Origin: Acidobacteriaceae bacterium
Lineage (GTDB): Bacteria > Acidobacteriota > Terriglobia > Bryobacterales > Bryobacteraceae
Assembly (NCBI GenBank): GCA_019240405.1
Contig: JAFAYL010000013.1
Span: 336,542-400,541 of the forward strand
Direction of reading: 5' to 3'
DNA length: 64,000 nucleotides
Every line of letters begins with the position of its first letter. The first letter of the stretch is position 1. Under the pieces are notes generated by a model that was not told where the DNA came from, made no database searches, and saw only the letters and a list, made by a program, of their open reading frames with translations. This document shows positions 1-7,794 of the stretch, piece after piece. Both the position numbers and the translations under genes were made by a program.

Positions 1-484
1 CAAAGCTTGCCTGGTCGATTTCAAGGAACGGCGCCGCTGCTGAGAGCCAAAGGTGCGGTTGTTTGTTTGTAGACTTCCAGTGGCGCACGTTTGCTATATC
101 AACGAAACCGGGACTTGTGCTATCGGCGACAGTGAAGCTGAATTCTTGGTTGTCGTACCGCTTGATCAGGCTCGAAACGTGATATGTCCAAGCGCCCGGT
201 TCAGTCGGTGAAAATCGGACGCGCAGCGTGTGCCCGCCATCCCAGAACGCGCGCATTAAATAGGTGGTCGCGCGAGGTGAACGAAATTCAATATTCAGAA
301 GCTCATCTCGGTACGGGGAAGCGGTGGGGGATAGTTCGCCCTCATGCCAATCGAAGCTAAGCTCGCAGGGTGAGAAAGCACGCGCGCCTTGGGAGCAGGA
401 AGCTATGGAGGCGGAAGTGGCCCTCGGCGTGCAAACGATGAGAGTGAAAAGGATAGTCGCGGCACACCGGCCGGACGAACGCAT
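1..484 (-). CDS. DUF5060 domain protein, N-terminal part (runs off the window)
   Basis: Translating the minus strand from an ATG at 484-482 gives an open frame to the window edge, about 161 codons. The first ~25 residues form a secretion signal (hydrophobic ILFTLIVC core, then small residues). Residues ~45-130 resemble the Ig-like DUF5060 module that precedes glycoside-hydrolase-like (DUF4038-type) barrels: note SPRATTYLMRAFWDGG, then LRVRFSPTEPGAWTYHVS. The last residues, PHLWLSAAAPFLEIDQ, look like the start of the barrel. The product is probably an exported carbohydrate-active protein. The catalytic domain lies outside the window, so no substrate can be given. No convincing ribosome-binding site was seen before the ATG. 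Confidence 0.75.
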   Translation of the reverse strand, partial: MRSSGRCAATILFTLIVCTPRATSASIASCSQGARAFSPCELSFDWHEGELSPTASPYRDELLNIEFRSPRATTYLMRAFWDGGHTLRVRFSPTEPGAWTYHVSSLIKRYDNQEFSFTVADSTSPGFVDIANVRHWKSTNKQPHLWLSAAAPFLEIDQASF

Positions 485-652
485 ATACGCTCAGAATAAC
501 TCGGAGAGTATAAAACGTTTCTTGGTACTCTTGTTACTAAAAAGCAAACGAGCTTGTGGCTCAGAAACTTGTAAGGAAAGGTGGACGTCCTTACAATCGA
601 AGGACGAGAGAAGGGTCGACCGGGTTGTCGATAACAGACAGCGAAGCTGCTT

Positions 653-1285
653 ATGGACATCATTGGTGATCGAAAGTTCGTAGAAGTTCCTGGGGCTAAG
701 ACGCATGGGCTTCCGCCTCTCCTGGTCAAGACTGTGCCGGGCGTGAAGCGTCTGGACAAGATGATGGGTATTGCGACGGACATCATCGAGCAGGAAGACA
801 TGGTTCCGTCGGTAGCGGCGGACCGATTCGCCGATGATGAATCCGTTGAGCGCCGCAAGATGGATTTGGCGCTGAATCTGGTGGATCAGTATCTCGGTTT
901 GCTGTGCCACTGGTACTGGGGCGATGCGGTGATCGAATGGATCCGGCAATGTGAGATCACATTCGGCGGGCGCATGGAGCTTCGAAATCTGCTGCGGAGC
1001 GATCTATGGCCGCACGCGGGACGCAGCAGTTTCGTGACATTGCTTGAGGACAAAGCAGTGAAGACCGAAGGCGTCGGACTGGAGAAGGCAGTCGGGCTGA
1101 GACTCGCGTTCCGGCAAATGCCGCCGATCCGTTGCTGTTCCGATCAGTTTCTGTTTTATCTGAATAATTCAGTGGCGGCAACGGCCTATCGCACATGGAT
1201 CAATACGACACCCAGCCCCATCGCCTCGCTCCCGCCCGAGCGTTTCGAGTTCGAGGTCGTGAACATGTCGGTGGACGTTCACTGA
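653..1285 (+). CDS. hypothetical protein, 210 aa
   Basis: This is an ATG-started frame of 210 residues with no signal peptide or membrane segment and a mixed alpha/beta-looking composition. The middle part (residues ~75-95, LNLVDQYLGLLCHWYWGDAV) is helical and aromatic. I do not recognise a family. It is preferred over the overlapping minus-strand frames because its composition is protein-like, whereas theirs are rich in Arg, Ser and Pro. It converges on the zinc-finger gene with only 5 bases between the stops. The function is unknown. Confidence 0.55.
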   Translation: MDIIGDRKFVEVPGAKTHGLPPLLVKTVPGVKRLDKMMGIATDIIEQEDMVPSVAADRFADDESVERRKMDLALNLVDQYLGLLCHWYWGDAVIEWIRQCEITFGGRMELRNLLRSDLWPHAGRSSFVTLLEDKAVKTEGVGLEKAVGLRLAFRQMPPIRCCSDQFLFYLNNSVAATAYRTWINTTPSPIASLPPERFEFEVVNMSVDVH

Positions 1286-1290
1286 ATCCG

Positions 1291-1554
1291 TCAGGCGAAA
1301 TCCAGCTCAATCTGATCGACGTAACACCAGCCCCAATTCTCTTCTGGTTCAGCGGATCGCATGATCGGATGTTTCGTGGCGTGGAAGTGTTTGGTCGCGT
1401 GCTTGTTCTTGGATGAGTCGCAGCAGCCGACGTGCCCGCAAGTGAGGCATAGCCGGAGATGGACCCAGCGGTCGCCAGTTTTCAGGCACTCTTCACAACC
1501 ACGCGTGTGCGGTTGGACGTCTTGAATCTGATCTACGTGCGGGCACTGTCTCAT
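1291..1554 (-). CDS. UBP-type zinc finger protein, 87 aa
   Basis: This small protein is almost entirely one ZnF-UBP domain. It has an N-terminal CPHVDQI, a CEEC pair, LRLCLTCGHVGCCDSS, then HATKHFHATKHPIM and a closing WGWCYVD. The spacing of Cys and His residues matches the ubiquitin-protease-type zinc finger that bacteria carry as a stand-alone module. Its start codon overlaps the stop of the upstream histidine kinase gene (ATGA), so it is the last gene of a three-gene operon with the kinase and the receiver/reductase fusion. Bacterial members often sit next to redox or thioredoxin-reductase-like genes. Its actual ligand is not known. Confidence 0.9.
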   Translation of the reverse strand: MRQCPHVDQIQDVQPHTRGCEECLKTGDRWVHLRLCLTCGHVGCCDSSKNKHATKHFHATKHPIMRSAEPEENWGWCYVDQIELDFA

Positions 1555-2990
1555 GTTTTCGCCTCCGCTGATTTTGCGAGTGGAATGCGCACCACGAATC
1601 GAGTCTCGCCGGGACGCGACTCAAAGCTGACATTACCGCGATGAGCGGTTGTGATCCGGTAAACGGCGTCCAATCCGAGCCCGGTGCCTTCGCCAATAGG
1701 CTTCGTCGTGAAGAACGGCTCGAAAATACGGCTTTGAATCTCCTGCGGAATCCCGGGACCGTTGTCTTCTACCTCGACAACTGCCCAGTTTCCCTCGCGG
1801 GACGTGCGAATGCGGAGCTTACCTTTTCCCTTCATGGCTTCAGCCGCATTTGAAATCAGATTGGTCCAGACTTGGTTCAGCTCACTGCCCCGCGCGCACA
1901 CGGTTGGTAGGGCTCGGTCGTACTCCCGAACCACTTCGATGCCGTTTTTCAGTTGATGACGCAGCATGAGCAATGTATTCTCCAGCCCGGAGTGGATATC
2001 GACCTCCTGTTCGGGCATCTGGTCCATGTAGGAGTATTCCTTCACGGCGCGGACGAGCTCGGAGATTTTTCCAACGCTGCTTTCGATTTGTTCGATTAAG
2101 CGCGTTATGGTGATGGAGGCGGTGACCCGCACGAAGGCATCAGCGAGAAATTCCGCCGGAATCTGATCGGCAACCTGCTCGAGAGTATTCCGATCACAAC
2201 CTGCATCAACGAGCGAGGCGGCCAGATCCCAGGCGTTGGGAACATGATGGTCCTCTAGCCATATCGCAAACTCTTCCTCGCGCTCGCTGCGTTCCAGAGT
2301 ATCGAGAGCGGATTGGGCGCCCACTTGTTTGATCCAATCGGTATCTAGCTGCGCAAGAAAGAGACGGGAGGAGAGAGGCAAGCCGCGTTTCTCTAGCTGG
2401 AGCGCAGCAGCGCGCACCGAGTTGAAGGCTTGGCGAAGATTATTCGCGGCGCGCCGGGCGGCGGACGCGGGATTATTCAGCTCATGCGCAAGGCCGGCCG
2501 ATATCTTTCCCAGCGCCATTAATTTTTCACGCTGCTGATCGGCGGCAGCGGTTTCACGGATGCGGTCCGCCAGAACACTGACAAGGCGTTGTTGCAGAAC
2601 GGGAATGCGTTCCAGCATTTCCGCAAATTTGCTTTTGTGAAGCCGGGCCCCACGGCTCTCGACAATCGCAATGGCTGTGGAGGGATAGTGTGTGAGGCGC
2701 GAGTACGGAAGCAGCCCCGTCACCATTCCCGCGCGCATGATATAGACGCGGCCGTCTCCTCGCTCGGCGTGTACCTCGCCTCGAAACAGAACAACAAGAT
2801 GCTCAGCGGGATCGCCGGCCCGAACCAGGATCTCGCCCGCTGGTATTTCGAAAACGACCATCTCACTGGCAAGCCAGGCGAGCGCGTCAGGAGCAAGATC
2901 AGAAAAGATTGAGATCGCTTGTAGCTCACCCACATCCGGATTCTGGATGGTTTGCGCGAGCTTTTCTGAGTTAACCGTCGTAGTGCTCAT
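1551..2990 (-). CDS. cyclic-nucleotide-binding-domain histidine kinase
   Basis: This is a soluble sensor kinase of 479 residues. Residues ~25-140 form a cNMP-binding/CRP-like sensor domain (FSDLAPDALAWL, then RAGDPAEHLVVLFRGEV). After a linker, the H-box GLAHELNNPASA places the phospho-accepting His at 169. The catalytic domain has an N-box around Asn381, DNGPG at 409-413 and GTGLGL at 435-440. There are no membrane segments. The ATG is preceded by AAGG and lies one base after the stop of the receiver/reductase gene, so the two are co-transcribed. The obvious partner is the receiver domain of that neighbour. The ligand of the sensor domain is unknown; residues alone do not show whether it binds cAMP. 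Confidence 0.93.
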   Translation of the reverse strand: MSTTTVNSEKLAQTIQNPDVGELQAISIFSDLAPDALAWLASEMVVFEIPAGEILVRAGDPAEHLVVLFRGEVHAERGDGRVYIMRAGMVTGLLPYSRLTHYPSTAIAIVESRGARLHKSKFAEMLERIPVLQQRLVSVLADRIRETAAADQQREKLMALGKISAGLAHELNNPASAARRAANNLRQAFNSVRAAALQLEKRGLPLSSRLFLAQLDTDWIKQVGAQSALDTLERSEREEEFAIWLEDHHVPNAWDLAASLVDAGCDRNTLEQVADQIPAEFLADAFVRVTASITITRLIEQIESSVGKISELVRAVKEYSYMDQMPEQEVDIHSGLENTLLMLRHQLKNGIEVVREYDRALPTVCARGSELNQVWTNLISNAAEAMKGKGKLRIRTSREGNWAVVEVEDNGPGIPQEIQSRIFEPFFTTKPIGEGTGLGLDAVYRITTAHRGNVSFESRPGETRFVVRIPLAKSAEAKT

Positions 2991-2991
2991 A

Positions 2992-4662
2992 TCAGACCTT
3001 ACTCAGGTATTGGTGAACGAATTGAATCGCTACAGATCCTTCGCCCACGCCCGAGGCCACCCGTTTGATGGAACCGTGGCGGACATCGCCGACCGCGAAA
3101 ATTCCGGGAATATTGGTTTCGAGAAGGCCCGGATCGCGCTCGAGCGACCAGCCTTTAGGACGCTTGTTGTCGCGCATCAGATCGGGGCCGGTCAGGATAA
3201 ATCCTCGGGGATCGCGCTCGATCACTCCGTCCAGCCATTCGGTCCGAGGCTCGGCTCCGATGAAAATAAACAGCGCGCTCGCGGAAACGGTTTGTACGTC
3301 GCCGGTAGCGTCGCACGTAATTGAGATGGAGCGCAGGCGATCATCGCCATGCACTTCTGTTACGCGGCTCCGGTATTCGACTTGAATGTTTTCCGTTTTT
3401 TGAATTTGATCGATCAAGTACTGCGACATAGTAGCGGCGAGCGAGGGCCCTCGAACAAGCATCACAACGCGCTGCGCGTATTTAGAAAAAGACATCGCGG
3501 CTTGCCCGGCCGAGTTAGCACCTCCGACAACGTACACCTCTTCGTTGCGGCATGAGATCGCCTCGGTCGCAGCGGCACCGTAATAGACACCGGCTCCCTG
3601 TAGCCGCTCTATGCCGGGGATGTCGAGCGTTCTCCACTGGACGCCCGTCGCGAGCACCAACGTGTGGCAGGAAACCTCTGTTCCGTCGCTGAGTTTGAGG
3701 AAGCGATACGACCCGTCGACGCGAATCGCGTTCGCTTGCTGGGGTGAAATAATCTCCACTCCGAAACGCCGGGCCTGAGTGACGGCCCGCATCGCGAGGT
3801 CAGCACCCTTCAACCCGGCGGGGAAGCCGAGATAATTTTCGATATTAGAACTGAGTCCCGCTTGGCCTCCAGGCGCTTCCCGTTCAATCATCAGCGTCTT
3901 TAAACCTTCCGATGCTCCATAAACGGCGGCCGCCAGTCCGGCCGGGCCGCCTCCGACGATTGCCACGTCATAAAACTCAAGACCTGCGCGCATACGGAGC
4001 CCGAGCTTGGCCGCGACATCTTGCCATTCGGGTTGCTCGAGGCGGTCTCCATCCGGAAAGAAAACCAGCGGAAGCTTCAATTCATTAGGGCCGAGACTTT
4101 CGACCAAACGGCTGACTTCAGCATCGCGCTGAGAAGCATCCGCGTCCAGCCACTGAAACGGCACTTGGTTGCGAGCAAGAAAATCGCGCGTCTCGTAAGA
4201 CTTTGACGACCAGCGGGTCCCAAGTACGCGAACCCCTTCGAACGGCGGTTTGTGTCTCGCAGACCATTCCGCGAGAAGATCATCCAGCACGGGATATAGC
4301 TGCTGCTCCGGCGGATCCCAGGGCTTCAGGAGATAGTGATGCAACTGGACGTCGTTGATAGCCTTAATAGCCGCTTCGGTATCGGCATACGCTGTCAAAA
4401 GCACGCGCTTAGCTTCGGGATAAAGCTTCATCGCCTCGACAAGCGTCTCAATGCCATTCATTTGCGGCATTCGGTGATCAACAAGCAGGAGCGCAACAGA
4501 GTCGTTTCGTTGTTGCAAGCGGCGCAACAGAGCGAGAGCGCTCATTCCGGAGTCAGCGCGCAAAATACGATAGTTTGCGTTATAGCGCTGTCGCAGATCG
4601 CGTTCTATCGCGTGCAGCACATCGAGATCATCGTCGATGGTTAAAATAACGGGTCTCGCCAC
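2992..4662 (-). CDS. response regulator / thioredoxin reductase-like flavoprotein fusion
   Basis: This 556-residue fusion has three parts. Residues 1-125 are a receiver domain with phospho-acceptor Asp62 (LLLVDHRMP) and Lys113. Residues ~145-225 look like a glutaredoxin/thioredoxin fold, but its usual CxxC position reads WSSKSYETRDF and has no cysteine. Residues ~230-555 are an FAD/NAD(P) oxidoreductase of the thioredoxin reductase family (GGGPAG 237-242, PGGQAG, and GIFAVGDVRHGSIKRVASGVGEGSV reported here only as a motif near the C terminus). I see no CxxC redox pair, so it is unlikely to reduce thioredoxin by the usual route. It is co-transcribed with the cNMP-binding kinase, which suggests phosphorylation-controlled flavin redox output. 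Confidence 0.92.
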   Translation of the reverse strand: MARPVILTIDDDLDVLHAIERDLRQRYNANYRILRADSGMSALALLRRLQQRNDSVALLLVDHRMPQMNGIETLVEAMKLYPEAKRVLLTAYADTEAAIKAINDVQLHHYLLKPWDPPEQQLYPVLDDLLAEWSARHKPPFEGVRVLGTRWSSKSYETRDFLARNQVPFQWLDADASQRDAEVSRLVESLGPNELKLPLVFFPDGDRLEQPEWQDVAAKLGLRMRAGLEFYDVAIVGGGPAGLAAAVYGASEGLKTLMIEREAPGGQAGLSSNIENYLGFPAGLKGADLAMRAVTQARRFGVEIISPQQANAIRVDGSYRFLKLSDGTEVSCHTLVLATGVQWRTLDIPGIERLQGAGVYYGAAATEAISCRNEEVYVVGGANSAGQAAMSFSKYAQRVVMLVRGPSLAATMSQYLIDQIQKTENIQVEYRSRVTEVHGDDRLRSISITCDATGDVQTVSASALFIFIGAEPRTEWLDGVIERDPRGFILTGPDLMRDNKRPKGWSLERDPGLLETNIPGIFAVGDVRHGSIKRVASGVGEGSVAIQFVHQYLSKV

Positions 4663-4698
4663 AAAATCACCTCTGCGTCAGTTCACCTGAAGCGCGCA

Positions 4699-5256
4699 TC
4701 AGCCCCGCCTCGTTTCATTGAACTGGGCGAGGAACGATTTTACATCCAGCTCACCGTCGTGGCGAATGCCGTTGATGAATAGGCCGGGCGTTCCGTACAC
4801 TCCGTTCGCAACTCCGCGGCGAAAGTCCTCGCGGACACGGTCTTCATAAGTCCGGTGTTTCAGTTCGTCACGGAAGCGCTTCGTATCGAGCGATAGCTGG
4901 TCGGCATAGCGGTTTAGATCCTTCGTAGTGAGCGCGTTCTGATTGGCGAACAACAGATCGTGCATCTCCCAAAAACGACCCTGAGCGCCCGCGGCTTCGG
5001 CCGCTTCAGCCGCTTGTTGTGCGTGAGGATGAATCCCGGAACGCGGGTAATGACGAAAAACCAGGCGAAGCTGGTCTCCTTGCTGAGCGCGCAGATCGTG
5101 AAGGGTTATGAACAAACGCCCGCAATCAGGGCACTCGTAATCGCCATACTCGACGAGCGTATAAAGTGCGTCCGGCGCTCCTTGCACGTGATCATCGGGT
5201 TGGACGGGCAGAAGCAGTTTCGATAAGTCCAGATCTTCTTTTGAAGGCGATGTCAC
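4699..5256 (-). CDS. DsbA-family thioredoxin-like oxidoreductase
   Basis: This is a thioredoxin-fold protein of the DsbA/DSBA-like group: YGDYECPDCGRLF carries the CPDC active site (Cys42 and Cys45 from the chosen start), followed by a helical insert and a cis-Pro loop GTPGLFING. I chose the GTG at 5256 because GAGGAG lies about 9 bases upstream. A longer frame from a TTG at 5331 is possible and overlaps the end of the DedA-rhodanese gene. No clear signal peptide is present, so it may act in the cytoplasm. It lies directly downstream of the selenoprotein candidate and upstream of the redox-signalling operon, all on the same strand, which suggests a thiol/selenol redox function for the cluster. 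Confidence 0.9.
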   Translation of the reverse strand: MTSPSKEDLDLSKLLLPVQPDDHVQGAPDALYTLVEYGDYECPDCGRLFITLHDLRAQQGDQLRLVFRHYPRSGIHPHAQQAAEAAEAAGAQGRFWEMHDLLFANQNALTTKDLNRYADQLSLDTKRFRDELKHRTYEDRVREDFRRGVANGVYGTPGLFINGIRHDGELDVKSFLAQFNETRRG

Positions 5257-5327
5257 GCTATTATTCTCCTCGCCAATTCCAACTGCTCGTTGGGATGCCG
5301 CAGGCCGATATTTAGTTGCGGCCGGGG

Positions 5328-6302
5328 TCAAGCACTGCGAGCAGCAATCATCTCACCCGCTGGTTCAATCGGAAACCCGAGGTCGCGCCAGGCCTCGAAG
5401 CCGCCCGCTAAGGGCCGAACCCGCTGAATTCCTGCTCTTTTCAGTTGGAGCGCCACCCGGGCGCTTGTGGCTTCATTTGGTCAGGTGCAATAAAGAATGA
5501 TCTGCTGATTTTCCGGAATTTCATGGGACCGGGAGCGCAAGTCATCAGGCCGCAGAACGGTTGCGCCTGCGATTTTCATTCCCTCGCGCTCTATCTCGGC
5601 GGGGTGCCGCAGGTCGATGATTGTGACCCGTTCGCCGCTCTCGAGCAACACACGAGCTTGATCAGGCGTAATGCGATTGATTCGCAGTTTCCGTATGAAG
5701 CGTCTCCGCTGAACATATTTCGCTGCGACATAGAGACCGATCAGCGTCAGAACTATCAAACCTGCTCTGCGGCCAAACAATCCAAGCAGCGAAACAAGTG
5801 CATCGACCTGACGATAGAAAATACGGCCCAGCAAGAGATAGGAGCCAGCCCAAAGGATGCAGCCCGCTGCATCTGCAAGTAAGAAGCGCCAGTATTGCAG
5901 TTTGGTTACGCCGGCCAGTGAGATGGAGACCAGCCCCATGCCCGGAACGAATTTGGCGAACAGCAAAGCGCCAGCGCCACGCTTTGAAAACGCTGTTTCA
6001 GTTTTCCTTACACAGGTATCGGGTTCAAGCGAAACTTTGCATAATAGCGCCAGGACGGAGCGGCCTCGAAAACGGCCAAGCTCATACCAAAGAATGTCAC
6101 CGACGAGCGAGGCAACAACCGCCGCGAACAAGGACGCAATAAAGGAATAGCGATGGTTTCCAACCATAGCTCCCATGAGCAGCAGGAGCGGATCGGCGGG
6201 AATTGGAAGGCCGATCGCCACGGCAAGCACGTACACGAAAAGAAACAAATAGCCGTGTTGTAGAAGAAGATCGCTAAATGAGAACAAATGCATGCGGCTC
6301 AC
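5328..6302 (-). CDS. DedA-rhodanese fusion membrane protein, probable selenoprotein (in-frame UGA at codon 274)
   Basis: The frame runs from a GTG at 6302 (ATG at 6293 is an alternative) and meets TGA at 5483-5481. The same frame then continues for 50 codons to TGA at 5330-5328, giving 324 residues with Sec at 274. Residues ~10-200 form the DedA/SNARE-associated membrane domain (GLPIPADPLLLLMG, then FVPGMGLVSISLAG). Residues ~215-320 form a rhodanese domain. The text before the TGA ends IILYCT. After it comes PNEATSARVALQLKRAG, then RPLAGGFEAWRDLGFP, which is the normal end of a rhodanese. The UGA therefore sits in the catalytic loop, two residues after the rhodanese Cys, a position I recall as Cys in related proteins. 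A SECIS-like hairpin follows. Confidence 0.85.
5449..5483 (-). promoter_or_regulatory. candidate bacterial SECIS element with its UGA codon
   Basis: Reading the minus strand, the UGA (5483-5481) is followed by 15 bases. Then comes a perfect 6-bp stem AGCGCC/GGCGCT (5465-5460 with 5454-5449) closing a 5-base loop CGGGT. There are 21 bases between the UGA and the loop, and G is the second loop base. Published bacterial SECIS models call for a short stem whose loop lies roughly 16-37 bases from the UGA and has a G among its first two bases. This one fits. The stem also codes for protein, as bacterial SECIS elements do. Confidence 0.72.
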
Positions 6303-6468
6303 AAACTACAACGAGAATGCACGAATCAAATTATATTGATGACATCGCAAATTCGAAGGGCGCAAAGTATTTATTTCGTCGCCATCTCTCACCTACCCGA
6401 ATGGGCAGGTCTGAATCATTCCGTTGTCGAAGAGCATCGGTCATGGTAATTACGCGGGACCACCAGGA

Positions 6469-7776
6469 ATGAGCCTTTCAAGAGTCGTACAGTTCACAGA
6501 ATTGATAGTTACGGTCGCGGTCGCATTCGGTTTGTCGGCTTGCGAATCCGCGTCCAAGGCTCAGAGCCATATGGCATTTCCTCCGCCACCTGTTTCGGTG
6601 ATGGAAGTCCAGGCGCAAGATGTTCCTATTTACGGTCAGTACGCCGCGCAGACTTTCGCTCGCGACCTGGTTGAAGTACGCGGACGCGTCGACGGGTATA
6701 TCGAAAAGCGGTTGTTTCAAGTCGGTGCGGATGTTCAGGCTGGTCAGACTCTTTACGTGCTCGACACGCGGCCCTATGCGGCGGACGTGGACAAAGCGAA
6801 AGCCGATCTCGCGCAGAGTGAAGCGAATCTCGAATTCGCGAAAAAGCAGGTTGCTCTAATTCAGGCGGAAGCCAATCTGGCTCAAGCTAAAGCCAATTTT
6901 GTGAAGGCGCAGCAGGACGTCGACCGCTTGCAGCCGCTGGTGAGTCAGGAAGCGGCTGCGAAACAGGATCTCGATAATGCCCTAGCCGCCCTTGACGCGA
7001 ATAAGGCGAACGTGGCGGCTTTGACGGCAAATGTCGAACAGACCCGGTTGCAAACCCGAACTACGATCGATTCCGCCGCTGCCCAGGTTGCATCGAACAA
7101 GGCTCTCTTGCGCACCGCGGAATTGAATCTGGGTTATGCGACTATCACAGCGCCTATCGCGGGACGAATCGGTGACAGTCTGATCGAGGTCGGAGGTCTG
7201 GTCTCGAAAACGGCGCCGCAGCCGTTAACCACGATTGTTCCGCTCGATCCGATTTGGGTCCGCTTTAAAGTGAGCGAAGCAGAATATCTTGCATATCAAA
7301 AGTCGAAAGATGTTCGGAACAGCGTAGCTCTGCCGATTCATCTGATTTTGGCCGACGACTCTGTTTTTCCGCACGAGGGACAGATTCGAAACGCAGTAAA
7401 CCAGGTCGATCTTAAGACTGGAACACTTGAGATTCAGGGCACGTTTCCGAATCCGGAACATACAATTCTCCCCGGCCAGTTTGGTCGCGTCCGGCTCCGC
7501 ATGCGCGAAGCGAAGAACGTCATTATCGTCCCGCAGCGGGCCGTTCAGGAACTGCAGAGCATGCAATCCGTTTTCACGGTGGGTCCTGATAATAAAGCCC
7601 AACTGCGCAATATCGTTACTGCAGACCGGGTGGGTGACGGTTGGATCGTAACGCAAGGCCTGAAGCCGGGCGACAAAGTGATCGTGGAAGGCGTGCAGAA
7701 GGTGCGGCCCGGCGCGCCTGTTCAGCCGGCGCCCTACAAAGCGCATAACAGCGCCACGCGACCGGTGCAGGGCTGA
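6469..7776 (+). CDS. RND efflux periplasmic adaptor (membrane fusion protein), lipoprotein
   Basis: From the ATG at 6469 the product has 435 residues and begins with a lipoprotein signal (TVAVAFGLSAC lipobox). It then shows the HlyD/AcrA layout: a barrel-sandwich part (RVDGYIEKRLFQVGADVQAG), a long Ala-rich coiled-coil hairpin (~residues 90-190), the return lipoyl strand (ITAPIAGRIGDSLIEVGGLV), and beta-barrel and membrane-proximal domains ending with PGDKVIVEGVQKVRPGAPV. It is the first gene of a three-gene efflux operon and would link the pump to the outer-membrane factor. A longer frame opens at a TTG (6424), but the lipobox position favours 6469. No regulator gene lies next to it, so control is not evident. 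Confidence 0.95.
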   Translation: MSLSRVVQFTELIVTVAVAFGLSACESASKAQSHMAFPPPPVSVMEVQAQDVPIYGQYAAQTFARDLVEVRGRVDGYIEKRLFQVGADVQAGQTLYVLDTRPYAADVDKAKADLAQSEANLEFAKKQVALIQAEANLAQAKANFVKAQQDVDRLQPLVSQEAAAKQDLDNALAALDANKANVAALTANVEQTRLQTRTTIDSAAAQVASNKALLRTAELNLGYATITAPIAGRIGDSLIEVGGLVSKTAPQPLTTIVPLDPIWVRFKVSEAEYLAYQKSKDVRNSVALPIHLILADDSVFPHEGQIRNAVNQVDLKTGTLEIQGTFPNPEHTILPGQFGRVRLRMREAKNVIIVPQRAVQELQSMQSVFTVGPDNKAQLRNIVTADRVGDGWIVTQGLKPGDKVIVEGVQKVRPGAPVQPAPYKAHNSATRPVQG

Positions 7777-7794
7777 GCGTTAGTGGGCTAGTCC

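Noticed and set aside
403..949. Minus-strand frames of ~150 codons near the left end
   Set aside because: They overlap the DUF5060 or hypothetical genes, have Arg/Ser-rich composition and no start signals.
5328..5480. Reading the DedA-rhodanese as a pseudogene with a nonsense mutation
   Set aside because: The frame and the family sequence continue perfectly after the TGA, the TGA is at a Cys/Sec-like place and a SECIS-like hairpin follows. A simple nonsense mutation is possible but less likely.
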